A DNA stretch of 64,000 nt, from NCBI RefSeq assembly GCF_024213665.1, contig NZ_JANAVP010000013.1, positions 1 through 64,000 of the forward strand, given 5' to 3'. Positions within the stretch are counted from its first letter, which is position 1. Every line of letters begins with the position of its first letter. A program made the translations under genes and the position numbers. The stretch comes from Streptomyces sp. A3M-1-3 (lineage in GTDB: Bacteria > Actinomycetota > Actinomycetes > Streptomycetales > Streptomycetaceae). The notes beneath the pieces are model-generated. The model ran no database searches and was not told where the DNA came from. It worked only from the letters and a program-made list of their open reading frames with translations. Shown here piece by piece: positions 1-9,225 of the stretch.

Positions 1-693
1 CGACAGCCCGGCGGCAGGGGTCTTGCACCCCTGCCCGGTAACAGTGGCGCCTCGTGGCGCACCTCGATCTTGTTCCAGATGCCGAGCGCCTCGGTGCCGC
101 CGTGGATGGGGATGCGCTTGCCGCCCCGTACGACGAACTGGTGCTCACCCAGCGGGGAATCCAGGGCGATGCCCGCCTTCCGCAGCTCGCCCACGGCGTC
201 GGCCAGTGCACGGGCCACTGCGGGCGAGGCGGTGTTCAGCGTGTTCGGCGTCCACACCGGGTCGGCCTGGGGAGAACGGGACCTTCCACAGCTCCGCCGC
301 CGGGACGCCTCCGACGAGCCGGCGCCAGAAGCGGTCGAAGAGCAGAGCCCCACGGCTGCCGGTGTCCACCGTCCGGTCCCAGTTCTTCAGCACCGCGCAC
401 GCCTCCGACACATCGACCGCCCCGCCGTCGCTGCCCACCGCGGAGCCGCCCGGCAGCGCGGCACAGGCCGCGGCCACGTCGGCCGCCGCCAGATCCCCGG
501 CCGGCGCCCGGTTCGCGAACTGCTGCCCCTGAAGGTCGGCCACCGTCAGCCCGCCCTTGCGGGCCATCGCCGCGACGTCCTCCACCGCGCCACGGGTCCG
601 CAGTGAGCGCGGGGTCCCGACGGTGCCGAACACCCGCGGGTAGCCGGTGAGCGGCTGATCCGCGTTGGCCAGCCAGGCACTGTTGTTGGAGTT
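1..693 (-). pseudogene. Penicillin acylase family protein, C-terminal part, truncated and frameshifted
   Basis: The minus strand encodes the C-terminal part of an Ntn-hydrolase of the penicillin/AHL acylase type, which hydrolyses side-chain amides outside the membrane. The family motif NSNNSAWLAN lies at about 665-693, followed by GYPRVFGTVGTPRSLRTRG and a NWDRTVDTGSRGALLFDRFW region. At about 268-273 a run of four C (minus strand) where three would keep frame shifts the reading. Beyond it the next frame reads on as WTPNTLNT and GEHQFVVRGGKRIPIHGG, which is typical acylase C-terminus, to the window edge. The N-terminal half is absent because the gene is cut beside the integrase. The family assignment is from recognised motifs. 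The frameshift could be a sequencing error; the truncation is not. Confidence 0.75.
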
Positions 694-727
694 TTCCAAG
701 TTCATGATCCGGGCGTACTTTAACCCC
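690..727. other. Probable left attachment junction of the integrated element
   Basis: Acylase homology on the minus strand stops at about 693, and the serine integrase starts on the plus strand at 728. The roughly 35 bases between them must hold the join between target gene and element, as expected when a large serine integrase sits next to attL and disrupts a protein-coding gene. The exact core dinucleotide cannot be fixed without the empty site or the right junction, which was not found in this window. Confidence 0.35.
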
Positions 728-2287
728 ATGGCACGCACCGTGAACGCTCTGCTCCGCACAGTGATCTACACGCGCATCTCGCACGACCCGGACGGCAAGG
801 CCGAAGGGGTCGCCCGGCAGGAAGCCGCCTGCCGCAAGCTCGCCGCCGAACTGGGCTGGGTTGTCATCGGCGTTGAGACCGACGACGACCGGACCGCGAT
901 CGGCAAGCGCGGCCAGCGGGCCCGCCGCCCGGGGTACGCGGCCGCGCTGGACATGCTCGCGGCTGGCGCGGCCGATGCGGTACTGGTGTGGCACACCGAC
1001 CGCCTGTACCGCCAGGCCCGCGACCTTGAGCCGCTCATCGACATCGTGGACCGCACGCACGCCGTGATCCGGCCGGTCGTCCAGGGCGAACTCGATCTTT
1101 CCTCCGCGAGCGGCCGGATGGTCGCCCGTATCTTGGCGAGCGTGAGCACACACGAGGTTGAGCACGCCGTGTAGCGGATGCGGGACAAGCACCAGGCCAA
1201 CCGCACCGCCGGGGTCAACCACGGCGGGCCGCGCGCGTTCGGCTACCAGGCCGTGAAGCCCAAGGCCAAGGGGCAGGACCCCGAGGTTCCCCAGGTCGAC
1301 GGGACCGAGGCGGAATTGATCCGCATGGCCGCAGACGCCGTGCTCGCCCACGACGCCGACCCGGACAAGGGCCTCACGCCGGCGGGCATCTGCCGCGCAT
1401 GGAACGCCGAGGACGCCCTCACGCCGCGCGGCACCCCCTGTGCCGTGCCGTCGCTGCGCAAGACGCTGCTGTCGGCCCGGATCGCCGGGCTCGTCGAGCA
1501 CCGGGGCGAGGTCGTCGGCCCGGCGCAGTGGGACGCGATCCTCGACCATGACGTGTGGCTGGCCGTGCGCAACGTGCTGACCGACCCGGCCCGCAGCTCG
1601 CACCTGAGTGCCGGTCATGACGGCAAGTCCGTGCGCTACTTGGGCAGCGGCCTGTATCGGTGCCACTGCGGCGCGGTCATCCGTCCCGGCGGGGCGCACG
1701 CCGGGGCGCCGCAGCAGTACCGGTGCACCGAGCGCGCGCACCTGATCCGACAGGCGGCGCCGGTCGACGACTTCGTGGAGCGCGTGATCATCGCTCGGCT
1801 GTGCCGCGAAGACGCACACGTGCTCTTCGCGCCTCCGGCCCCGGCGACGGCAGGGGCGGACCTGGACGCCCTGGAAGGCCGCCACAAGGCGCTCACGGCC
1901 CGTCTGGAGGGCCTGGCCGAGGCGTTCGCCGGTGACGACGACGCCGACCCGGTGGAGTACCGGGAGGCCGCGCGGCGGATCAAGCAGAAGCTCGCGGCCG
2001 TCGAGCAGGAGATCACCGACGCGGCCACGGCGGCAGCCGCCGCTGCCGCGCCCGGCCCGCTCGATGAGGTCGACCTTCCCGAACTGGTCCGGCGGCACGC
2101 CGAGGACACGGACGAGGCGCTCGCCTGGTGGCGGGCGCGGTACGGCCTGGCGATCCGGCGCCGGATCGTCGCCGCGCTCGTGTCGGTGACCCTGCTGCCC
2201 GCGCGCACCGGACGCCCGGCCGGATGGCGGCCGGGACAGTCGTACTTCGACCCCGAGTCCGTCGACATCGACTGGGTGCGGCGCTGA
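728..2287 (+). pseudogene. Large serine recombinase (phage/ICE integrase) with in-frame TAG
   Basis: The reading frame encodes about 519 residues of a large serine integrase. The N-terminal resolvase domain has the YTRIS catalytic-serine segment and a GVARQEAAC helix (residues about 10-40), then VLVWHTDRLYR. A recombinase domain follows, then a zinc ribbon around LYRCHCGAVIRPGG and QYRCTERAH (about residues 310-340), and a charged, coiled-coil-like C-terminus rich in Glu/Arg. At 1172-1174 a TAG replaces what is probably a GAG (context HAV-stop-RMRDK), and the same frame continues directly, so one base change breaks the gene. A restart at ATG 1178 would give a protein without the catalytic serine. 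The enzyme would integrate or excise the element, and as read here it is inactive. Confidence 0.85.
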
Positions 2288-2301
2288 CCCGCCGCGCGAC
2301 A

Positions 2302-2335
2302 GAACCCCCGCCAGGGTCGATCCTGGCGGGGGTTC
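2302..2335. terminator. Hairpin terminator after the integrase
   Basis: Perfect 14-bp arms (GAACCCCCGCCAGG and its complement) enclose a 6-base loop, starting 15 bases after the integrase stop and 22 bases before the end of the convergent XRE-type gene. It can act for both transcripts. Confidence 0.75.
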
Positions 2336-2356
2336 GTCGTAGCAGCTGGCTGGCGA

Positions 2357-3020
2357 TCACGCCTCCGGCGGCCGGTCGTACTTGGCCAGCGTCGCCTTGC
2401 CGGTATCGGCGTCCATGAGCCGCAGCTCCCACGGACCGGTGTTGACGTCGAAGTCCTTGCCGAAGCCGACCCACTTCCCGGCCATGCGTCGGCCGGTCGG
2501 CTCCACGAGCATCTGGAGCGCGCCGAAGTACCTCGCCCCTCGGTAGTAGCCCTCGGTCGCGGTCTGCTCGGTCCACGTGCCGGTGACCGTGGCGCCGTCG
2601 AGCTGGAGATCCAGGGTGAGCGGCGAGTCCGGGTTGAGCGACGCGTTCGGCAGGCTGCGGCCAGTGAGCCGGTTGCCGTGCTGGAGCAGCACCACGTAGT
2701 GCAGCCCCACGAACACCTGGTTGTCCCGGCCGAACGAGACGAACTCGTACCGGGACAGCCACACCCCGGAGTAGTTCCCGCGCGGCGCCGTCTGGGCCGC
2801 AGGGGCGCCGTTGGCCACGGGGACGCCGGTTGGCCTGTCCACGAGATCGTGACCGCCGTGGCCGTCGTCGGACACGCGCGCCTGTACCGAGGCCGCGAGG
2901 CCCAGGGGGCCGATCGGCAGGCCGGTCACGACCTCCAGGGCGCGGGCGTAGACCGGCCGGGGTGCGGCCGTCTCGCCGGACTCCCAGCGCTGCATGAGGC
3001 GCTTGGAGGCGTCGTTATCC
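2357..3020 (-). pseudogene. XRE-type regulator with beta-rich C-terminal domain, 5' end missing
   Basis: The minus strand encodes the end of a helix-turn-helix domain (SKRLMQRWESGETAAPRPVY, then ALEVVTGLPIGPLG) and a roughly 140-residue C-terminal domain of alternating beta pattern (NYSGVWLSRYEFVSFGRDNQ ... GKWVGFGKDFDVNTGPWEL). The recognition helix and first part of the HTH, which should precede SKRLMQRW, are missing: upstream of about 3020 the frame reads through the promoter region of the next gene. This looks like the element's regulator truncated at its right-hand boundary. The role of the C-terminal domain, possibly ligand sensing, is inference. The exact 5' breakpoint is uncertain by a few codons. 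Confidence 0.6.
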
Positions 3021-3060
3021 CGTTCGGTATCTCCTGTGCGCGGAGTGTGCGCGAGGGACC

Positions 3061-3096
3061 TTGACCTGCCCCTGCCCGGCGCACAGGATCGCGTCA
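3061..3096 (+). promoter_or_regulatory. Promoter for the acyl-CoA ligase, possibly leaderless
   Basis: TTGACC at 3061-3066 and CAGGAT at 3084-3089 are separated by 17 bases. The predicted start of transcription falls on or next to the A of the ATG at 3096, six bases after the -10 box. Confidence 0.5.
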
Positions 3097-4610
3097 TGAG
3101 GGAAGTACGCAATAGCACCGTCGACGGGATCGTGCGGATCAGTGCCGGGCGGGTGCCCGAGCGCACGGCGCTGCGGTACAAGGACCGGACCTGGACCTAC
3201 CAGGAGTTGGACGAGGCGGTCTCGACCGCGGCAGCCACCCTGACCGGCCACGGACTTGAGCAGGGCGACCGGGTCGCCTCGTACGGCCACAACTCGGACG
3301 CGTACCTGATCGCCTTCCTCGCCTGTGCGCGCGCCGGGCTGGTGCATGTGCCGGTCAATCAGAACCTCGCCGGCGACGACCTCGCATACATCCTGGAGGA
3401 TTCCGCCGCCGCGCTGGTCCTCGCCGATCCTGACCTGGCCGGCCGGATCCCGGACGGCTTTGCCGTACGCGCGCTGCGCGACACGGACGACTCGCTGCTT
3501 GCCGCCCTGAGCGAGCCCGAGGAGTTCGAACCCGACCGGGACCAGCGGGACGTGGTCCAGCTGCTCTACACCTCGGGCACCACCGCGCTCCCCAAGGGCG
3601 CGATGATGACGCACCGGGCGCTGGTCCACGAGTACGCCAGCGCCATCCAGGCCCTCGACCTCGACGAGAACGACCGGCCCGTCCACTCGCTGCCGCTCTA
3701 CCACTCCGCCCAGATGCACGTCTTCCTGCTGCCGTACCTCGCGGTCGGCGCGGAGAACACCATCCTGGACGCGCCGGACGCCGTACAGATCTTCGACCTC
3801 GTCGAGGCAGGCCGTGCGGACAGCCTGTTCGCTCCGCCGACCGTCTGGATCGGGCTCGCCAGTCACCCCGACTTCGCCACCCGCGACCTCCGCGCGCTGC
3901 GCAAGGCCTACTACGGCGCGTCGATCATGCCCGTGCCCGTGCTGGAGCGGCTGCGCCGGCGGCTGCCCGGGCTCGGCTTTTACAACTGCTTCGGCCAGAG
4001 CGAGATCGGCCCGCTGGCCACTGTCCTGCGCCCAGAGGAACACGAGGGGCGGATGGAATCCTGCGGCCGCACGGTCCGGTACGTCGAGGCCAAGGTCGTC
4101 GACGAGGACGGCAGGGAGGTACCCGACGGCACACCCGGCGAGGTCGTCTACCGCTCACCGCAGCTGTGCGTGGGCTACTGGCGCAAGCCCGCCGAGACCG
4201 AAGAGGCCTTCCGCAAGGGGTGGTTCCGCTCCGGCGACCTCGCCGTACGCGACGCCGAGGGGTACTTCACGGTGGTCGACCGGGTGAAGGACGTCATCAA
4301 CTCCGGGGGAGTGCTGGTCGCCTCCCGCCAGGTCGAGGACGTGCTGTACGAGCATCCGCGGGTCGCGGAGGTTGCCGTGATCGCACTGCCCGACGACCGC
4401 TGGATCGAGGCGGTCACCGCCGTCGTGGTGCCGCGCGGCGACGTGACCGCCGAGGAGCTGACCGCGCACGCGCGCGAACGGCTCGCCCACTTCAAGGCAC
4501 CCAAACAGGTGCTGCTCGTGGACGAGCTGCCACGCAACGCCAGCGGGAAGATCCTCAAGCGGGAGCTGAGGGACCGCTTCACTTCGGCCGCTCGTCCACC
4601 ATCCGCCTGA
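3096..4610 (+). CDS. Acyl-CoA synthetase (AMP-forming, class I adenylate-forming enzyme)
   Basis: The 504-residue protein activates a carboxylic acid as acyl-adenylate and then acyl-CoA in the cytoplasm. Motifs in order: LLYTSGTTALPKGAMMTHRA (P-loop-like A3, about residue 155), YNCFGQSEIGPLATV (A5), GWFRSGDLAV (A7), RVKDVINSGG (A8) and NASGKILKREL with the catalytic lysine near the C-terminus (A10). The length is normal. ATG 3096 is chosen because homology starts with NSTVDGIVRISAGRVPERTA and an AGGA lies 7 bases upstream; the promoter also permits a leaderless transcript. The last 32 bases overlap the convergent paaK gene. Substrate is unknown; a medium- or long-chain or aryl acid is possible. 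It begins directly after the element boundary, so its present promoter may be a new junction. Confidence 0.9.
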   Translation: MREVRNSTVDGIVRISAGRVPERTALRYKDRTWTYQELDEAVSTAAATLTGHGLEQGDRVASYGHNSDAYLIAFLACARAGLVHVPVNQNLAGDDLAYILEDSAAALVLADPDLAGRIPDGFAVRALRDTDDSLLAALSEPEEFEPDRDQRDVVQLLYTSGTTALPKGAMMTHRALVHEYASAIQALDLDENDRPVHSLPLYHSAQMHVFLLPYLAVGAENTILDAPDAVQIFDLVEAGRADSLFAPPTVWIGLASHPDFATRDLRALRKAYYGASIMPVPVLERLRRRLPGLGFYNCFGQSEIGPLATVLRPEEHEGRMESCGRTVRYVEAKVVDEDGREVPDGTPGEVVYRSPQLCVGYWRKPAETEEAFRKGWFRSGDLAVRDAEGYFTVVDRVKDVINSGGVLVASRQVEDVLYEHPRVAEVAVIALPDDRWIEAVTAVVVPRGDVTAEELTAHARERLAHFKAPKQVLLVDELPRNASGKILKRELRDRFTSAARPPSA

Positions 4611-5868
4611 TCTTGCCCACGGACCGCTCCAGCGTCTCGGGGTCGACGATCTCGACCCCGACCGACACCCCGATGCCGTCCTTCACCGCCCGCACGACCG
4701 CCTCGGCGGCCGCGGTACGGTCCGCCGCGCAGGCATCCCGCCGCGACTCCGCCCGTACCGTCAGCGCGTCCATCCGGCCCTCGCGGGTCAGCCGCAACTG
4801 GAAGTGCGGCGCGACTCCCGGCGTACGCAGCAGGATCTCCTCGATCTGGGCCGGGAAGAGGTTCACCCCGCGCAGGATGATCATGTCGTCGCAGCGGCCG
4901 GTGACCTTCTCCATCCGTCGGAACGGGGGCCGCGCCGTGCCCGGCAGCAGCCGGGTCAGATCCCGCGTGCGGTAGCGGATCACCGGCATGGCCTCCTTGG
5001 TGAGCGAGGTGAACACCAGCTCCCCGTGCTCGCCGCCGGCCAGCACCTCGTCCGTGACGGGATCCACCACCTCCGGATAAAAATGGTCCTCCCAGATGTG
5101 CAGGCCGTCCTTGGTCTCGACGCACTCCTGCGCGACACCCGGGCCGATCACCTCGGACAGCCCGTATATGTCCACGGCGTCGATGGCGAAGCGCTCCTCG
5201 ATCTCGCGCCGCATCTCCTCCGTCCACGGCTCGGCGCCGAAGATGCCGGTCCGCAGAGAGGTGGTACGGGGATCGATGCCCTGCCGCTCGAACTCGTCCA
5301 GCAGGGTGAGCATGTAGGAGGGCGTCACCATGATGATCTCGGGCCTGAAGTCCTGGATCAGCCGCACCTGGCGCGCGGTCATCCCGCCGGACGCGGGGAC
5401 GACTGTACAGCCGAGCCGTTCGGCGCCGTAGTGGACGCCCAGGCCGCCGGTGAACAGCCCGTATCCGTACGCCACATGCACCTTCTGGCCGGGCCGGCCG
5501 CCGGCGGCGCGGATCGACCGGGCCACCACGTCGGCCCACATGTCCAGGTCCCGTTCGGTGTAACCGACGACTGTGGGCTGTCCGGTGGTGCCGCTGGAGG
5601 CGTGGATGCGCCGCACATCCGACTCCGGCACGGCGAACATCCCGAAGGGGTAGTTGTCCCGCAGATCTGCCTTCGTGGTGAACGGGAAACGCGCGAGGTC
5701 GGCGAGCGACCGGCAGTCCTCGGGCCGGACTCCCGCCTTGTCGAAGGACTCCCGGTAGAAGGGCACATGCGCGTAAGCGTGCCGAAGGGTGGCACGCAGC
5801 CGCTCGAGCTGCAGTGCCGCGAGCTCCTCGTGAGTGAAACCTTCCGCCGCGTCCGACCGTGCCGCCAT
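4579..5868 (-). CDS. paaK: Phenylacetate-CoA ligase
   Basis: The 429-residue protein matches PaaK in length and signature. It activates phenylacetate (or a related aryl acid) to the CoA thioester, the first step of aerobic phenylacetate degradation. Visible motifs are HASSGTTGQPTVVGYTERD (nucleotide-binding loop), a GLSEVIGPGVA segment, YRTRDLTRLLPG, GRCDDMIILRGVNLFP and a C-terminal VGKIRRMVDERP with the conserved lysine. ATG 5868 follows a strong GGAGGATT. No paaABCDE oxygenase genes are nearby, so it works alone here or supplies an aryl-CoA to another pathway. Its 3' end overlaps the acyl-CoA ligase gene by 32 bases tail to tail. A perfect palindrome just upstream suggests control by a TetR-type repressor encoded elsewhere. 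Confidence 0.92.
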   Translation of the reverse strand: MAARSDAAEGFTHEELAALQLERLRATLRHAYAHVPFYRESFDKAGVRPEDCRSLADLARFPFTTKADLRDNYPFGMFAVPESDVRRIHASSGTTGQPTVVGYTERDLDMWADVVARSIRAAGGRPGQKVHVAYGYGLFTGGLGVHYGAERLGCTVVPASGGMTARQVRLIQDFRPEIIMVTPSYMLTLLDEFERQGIDPRTTSLRTGIFGAEPWTEEMRREIEERFAIDAVDIYGLSEVIGPGVAQECVETKDGLHIWEDHFYPEVVDPVTDEVLAGGEHGELVFTSLTKEAMPVIRYRTRDLTRLLPGTARPPFRRMEKVTGRCDDMIILRGVNLFPAQIEEILLRTPGVAPHFQLRLTREGRMDALTVRAESRRDACAADRTAAAEAVVRAVKDGIGVSVGVEIVDPETLERSVGKIRRMVDERPK

Positions 5869-5891
5869 GACGAATCCTCCCGCCCGAACCG

Positions 5892-5913
5892 GACGACCGA
5901 TCATTCGGTCGTC
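5892..5913. promoter_or_regulatory. Palindromic operator upstream of paaK
   Basis: GACGACCGA, four bases (TCAT), then TCGGTCGTC: perfect 9-bp arms, 24 bases upstream of the paaK start. The ACCGA/TCGGT halves resemble TetR-family operators, including those described for phenylacetate regulators. The cognate regulator is not in this window. Confidence 0.65.
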
Positions 5914-6028
5914 GTGCTGCGGATCAGTAAACCGCGTTGCGGTGACTGTCGGCAGGTGGCGAGGATGGCGCGCATGCCTCAGTAACCGAACTCGCCTACC
6001 GCACCGAGGGGGCACTGTCTCGCAGGAT

Positions 6029-6154
6029 GGTCTGGCCCGGATGGCGGGCCTCATCCCCGGATGCAGGCTCGTCACCCTCGACGCCGGCCATCTGGTGCAC
6101 CCGACAAAGCCCGAGGACTTCCTCAGGGAACTGAAGCGGTTCGGTTGCCTCTGA
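6029..6154 (+). pseudogene. Alpha/beta-hydrolase C-terminal remnant
   Basis: Only about 40 codons remain. They read MAGLIPGCRLVTLDAGHLVH followed by PTKPEDFLRELKRFGC, the usual C-terminal strand-loop-helix of an alpha/beta hydrolase with the catalytic histidine in DAGHLVH. No start codon with a ribosome binding site and no upstream hydrolase fold are present, so this is a deletion remnant between paaK and the hydroxylase gene. Confidence 0.6.
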
Positions 6155-6182
6155 CGCGGCCCGAACGACCGGAGCCCCCGGG

Positions 6183-7847
6183 TCAGCCCCGGTCGAGCAG
6201 CGAGGCCAGCGCCTCGTGGAGGGCCGTCTCCGGATCGGGCACGGAACCCGCCGACCGCCAGGCCACGAAGCCGTCCGGTCGTACGAGTACGGCACCTTCC
6301 GCGCTCGTGCCGTGGACCTCCGCCCAGTCGGCCCCGGCCCCGGCCCCGTTCCCCTTCCCGTTCGCGTCCTCGGGCGTGAGGTCGGCGTCCGGTCCGGCGC
6401 CGACCCGGTAGGCGTCGAGCCGTACGGACAGCCGGTCCGCGACGCGCCGCGCGGCCGAGTGCCACGCCCCGCCCGCGGAGCCGCACAGCAGCACGAAGGA
6501 ACGCTCGTACAGGTCCAGGGTGGACTTCCGCTCGCCCCGGTCGAGCAGCCACATGTGCGGGGCCCGGGTGCCCGGCGCGCCGGTCAGCTCCATCCGCTCC
6601 GGCACGACGGGCAGTTCGGGGTCGACGCCGAGGACCGCGCCCCGCGGGTAGCGGTAGCCCATGGCCACCGAGAGCATCCCGCCCTGCCGTCCGCCGCCCA
6701 CGCCGGGAGCCGCGGCGTATCCGGGGTGGCTGTGCTCGCTCGATCGCGCCGAGGCGCGTGCGCTGGTCGCCTGGGCGACCGGCCGGCGCTCCGCGTCGTA
6801 CGAATCGAGCAGTCCGGGCCCTGCCCAGCCGCCGAGCACGGCGGCGAGCTTCCAGGCGAGGTTGTGCGCGTCCTGGATGCCGGTGTTGGAGCCGAACGCC
6901 CCGGTGGGGGACATCTCGTGGGCGGAGTCGCCGGCGAGGAAGACCCGGCCGGACGAGTACCGCTCAGCGACCCGCTCGGCGGCGTGCCACGGAGCCTTGC
7001 CGGTGATCTCGACGTCGAGTTCCGGTGCGCCGACCGCATGGCGGATGTGCTTCGCGCACCGTTCGTCGGTGAAGTCCTCCAGGACCTCACCCCGGTCGGG
7101 CTGCCAGGGCGCGTGGAACACCCACTTCGCCAGGTTGTCGACCGGCAACAGGGCGCCGTCCGCTTCGGGGTTGGTGAGGTAGCACACGATGAACCGCCGG
7201 TTTCCCAGCACTTCGGCCAGCCGCTTGGAGCGGAAGGTGATGCTCACATTGTGGAACAGGTCGCCGGGTCCGGTCTGGCCGATCCCCAGCTGCTGCCGGA
7301 CGGGGCTGCGAGGCCCGTCGGCCGCGATGAGGTAGTCCGCGCGTACCGTGCGCTGCTCGCCGGTCTCCCGGTTCCTCAGCACCCCGCTCACTCCCGAGCC
7401 GTCCTGGTCGAACGAGATCAGCTCGGTGGAGAACCGCAGGTCACCTCCCTGCGCGCGGGCCTGGGACAGCAGTACCGGTTCCAGATCGTTCTGACTGCAC
7501 AGGCACCACCCCGCCGGGCTGAAACGCGCGAGCGCGCCACCGGGATCGATGTCCTTGAACAGCCACTCCTGCTCGTCGCCGGTGAGCGACGGGGCCTGGA
7601 GGATGCCGTGGTTGTCCGCGAGGACCGAGGCGGCCTCCCGGATCGCCTGCTCGGCGCCGGCAGTCCGGTACAGCTCCATCGTCCGCACGTTGTTCCCGCG
7701 TCCGCGCGGGTGAATGGAGGTGTCTTCGTGCTTCTCGACGAGCAGATGCCGGACGCCGAGCCGGCCCAGGAACAGTGAGGCGGACAGGCCCACCAGGGAG
7801 CCGCCCACGATGAGGACCGGCACGCGGTCGTCGATGTTGTCGTTCAT
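6183..7847 (-). CDS. FAD-dependent polyketide hydroxylase (WhiE ORF VIII-like)
   Basis: The 554-residue group A flavin monooxygenase carries the FAD dinucleotide motif VLIVGGSLVGLSASLFLGRL near the N-terminus, a middle DG-type motif (LIAADGPRSPVRQQLGI) and the ribose-binding GDSAHEMSPTGAFGSNTGIQ. A thioredoxin-like C-terminal domain follows. Such enzymes hydroxylate the aromatic polyketide using NAD(P)H and O2. Start ATG 7847 has GGAG upstream. It is divergent from the rest of the whiE-type operon, which is the arrangement of whiE ORF VIII in S. coelicolor, where this tailoring gene is sporulation-controlled. A glycine-rich insert (GKGNGAGAGA) near residue 500 looks like a linker expansion. 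Confidence 0.9.
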   Translation of the reverse strand: MNDNIDDRVPVLIVGGSLVGLSASLFLGRLGVRHLLVEKHEDTSIHPRGRGNNVRTMELYRTAGAEQAIREAASVLADNHGILQAPSLTGDEQEWLFKDIDPGGALARFSPAGWCLCSQNDLEPVLLSQARAQGGDLRFSTELISFDQDGSGVSGVLRNRETGEQRTVRADYLIAADGPRSPVRQQLGIGQTGPGDLFHNVSITFRSKRLAEVLGNRRFIVCYLTNPEADGALLPVDNLAKWVFHAPWQPDRGEVLEDFTDERCAKHIRHAVGAPELDVEITGKAPWHAAERVAERYSSGRVFLAGDSAHEMSPTGAFGSNTGIQDAHNLAWKLAAVLGGWAGPGLLDSYDAERRPVAQATSARASARSSEHSHPGYAAAPGVGGGRQGGMLSVAMGYRYPRGAVLGVDPELPVVPERMELTGAPGTRAPHMWLLDRGERKSTLDLYERSFVLLCGSAGGAWHSAARRVADRLSVRLDAYRVGAGPDADLTPEDANGKGNGAGAGADWAEVHGTSAEGAVLVRPDGFVAWRSAGSVPDPETALHEALASLLDRG

Positions 7848-8039
7848 CAGTCGCTCCAGCTCGAGCCGCCCTACGGGATGCAGTGTCCATGCCCTTGTGG
7901 GACGGGTTCGGACGCCCATTCACCCGCTTGGTTCACACATCTCGCGCCACCCGTACCAGCGGCCCACGATCGACTCGGGAGAGCCGCCCGCGACTTGGGG
8001 GGCGGACCGTCCGCATCCGCCATTGAAGGAGTGAGGAAG
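7848..8039. promoter_or_regulatory. Divergent promoter region of the spore-pigment genes
   Basis: These 192 bases separate the hydroxylase from the whiE-type operon and must hold both promoters. AAGGAG sits 8-13 bases before the ORF I start. No convincing consensus housekeeping promoter or sporulation sigma factor box was found by eye. Confidence 0.6.
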
Positions 8040-9158
8040 ATGACGACAACCTTGTCGGAACGGATATCGCAGTCCGCCTTCGACGGCTCCAGGCTTCGGG
8101 TGGTTCTGCTGCTGGACCTTCACGAGGGTGCGCAGAAGCAGTTCCTCGAGGCGTACGAGCACTTGCGCAACCAGGTCGCGTCCGTCCCCGGACACATCAG
8201 CGACCAGCTGTGCCAGTCGATCGAGAACCCGTCGCAGTGGCTCATCACCAGCGAATGGGAGAGCGCACCGCCCTTCCTCGCCTGGGTGAACAGCGAGGAG
8301 CACGTCACGACGGTCCAGCCGCTGCACAGCTGCGTACGTGATACGCGATCCCTGCGCTTCAGCATCCTTCGGGAGACCGGGCAGAGCTTCACGAGCGCTC
8401 CCGAGCCGGCCAAGGGCCGCCTGCAGACCTCCCCCCGCCTCGGGGACGGTGTGGTCCGCCACGCCCTCACCTTTACGGTCAAGCCGGGCAGCGAGGCGAC
8501 CGTCGCCAAGATCCTGGCCGGGTACACCCCGCCGGAGGCGAAGGTCGACGAGATCACCCGGCTGCGCCGCACCTCGCTCTTCATGCACGGCAACCGCGTC
8601 GTACGGGCGGTCGAGGTGCAGGGCGACCTGCTCGCGGCCCTGCGGCACGTGGCCCAGCAGCCCGAGGTCAGGGCCGTCGAGGAGGCCATCAACCCCTACC
8701 TGGAACAGGACCGTGACCTCAGGGATCCCGACTCCGCCCGGGTGTTCTTCACCCGGGCCGCGCTCCCGGCGGTCCACCATGTGGCGGCGCGCGAGCACGA
8801 TCCGTCGGACGTCACCCGGCACGCGCTGTTCTACCAGGCCAAGCAGGGCTGCGGTATGGCACTGGCCCGGCACCTGGCCTGCCAGGACGAGGCGGCGGCC
8901 GATGACACCACGAGCCCCATCGACGGCAGCACGATCTTCCAGCGTGACGACATCGTGGTCCGGCTCATCGACATCAGCGGCCCGATGGACGCCAGGCCCG
9001 CGCTGGCGCTCGGCGTCGAAGGCCCCCGCAAGTCAGCCGTGCTGGCGCGTCTGCTCCACGGCCGCGGGGACGTGCCGAGGACCGACGCGGAGATCTCGCG
9101 GCTGCTCGCACGCTCCGACATGAACCTGATCACCGACCGTCGGGCCCGGGACTCCTGA
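8040..9158 (+). CDS. WhiE ORF I / SchA-CurD-like spore-pigment protein
   Basis: The 372-residue protein begins the polyketide operon. It contains an antibiotic-monooxygenase-like ferredoxin fold near the N-terminus ([20 protein letters not shown] ... [15 protein letters not shown], with [19 protein letters not shown]) and further repeats of the same beta-alpha pattern ([37 protein letters not shown]), as in SchA/CurD proteins. Its biochemical role is not settled in the family; a cyclisation or oxygenation accessory role is plausible. The start has AAGGAG upstream. It is followed after 67 bases by the cupin gene. Confidence 0.85.
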   Translation: MTTTLSERISQSAFDGSRLRVVLLLDLHEGAQKQFLEAYEHLRNQVASVPGHISDQLCQSIENPSQWLITSEWESAPPFLAWVNSEEHVTTVQPLHSCVRDTRSLRFSILRETGQSFTSAPEPAKGRLQTSPRLGDGVVRHALTFTVKPGSEATVAKILAGYTPPEAKVDEITRLRRTSLFMHGNRVVRAVEVQGDLLAALRHVAQQPEVRAVEEAINPYLEQDRDLRDPDSARVFFTRAALPAVHHVAAREHDPSDVTRHALFYQAKQGCGMALARHLACQDEAAADDTTSPIDGSTIFQRDDIVVRLIDISGPMDARPALALGVEGPRKSAVLARLLHGRGDVPRTDAEISRLLARSDMNLITDRRARDS

Positions 9159-9225
9159 CCCGGGCACCGGGCCCCAGGGCCCCCCGCTCAACGTCGCCGG
9201 CACAACGCACCTGGAGGAAGTACCC

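Noticed and set aside
685..727. tRNA-type attachment site at the integrase junction
   Set aside because: No tRNA structure is present. The neighbouring sequence is an acylase coding region, as expected for a large serine integrase.
1178..2287. Second half of the integrase as an independent gene
   Set aside because: It follows in the same frame as the first half, separated only by a TAG and one sense codon, has no ribosome binding site, and lacks the catalytic serine domain.
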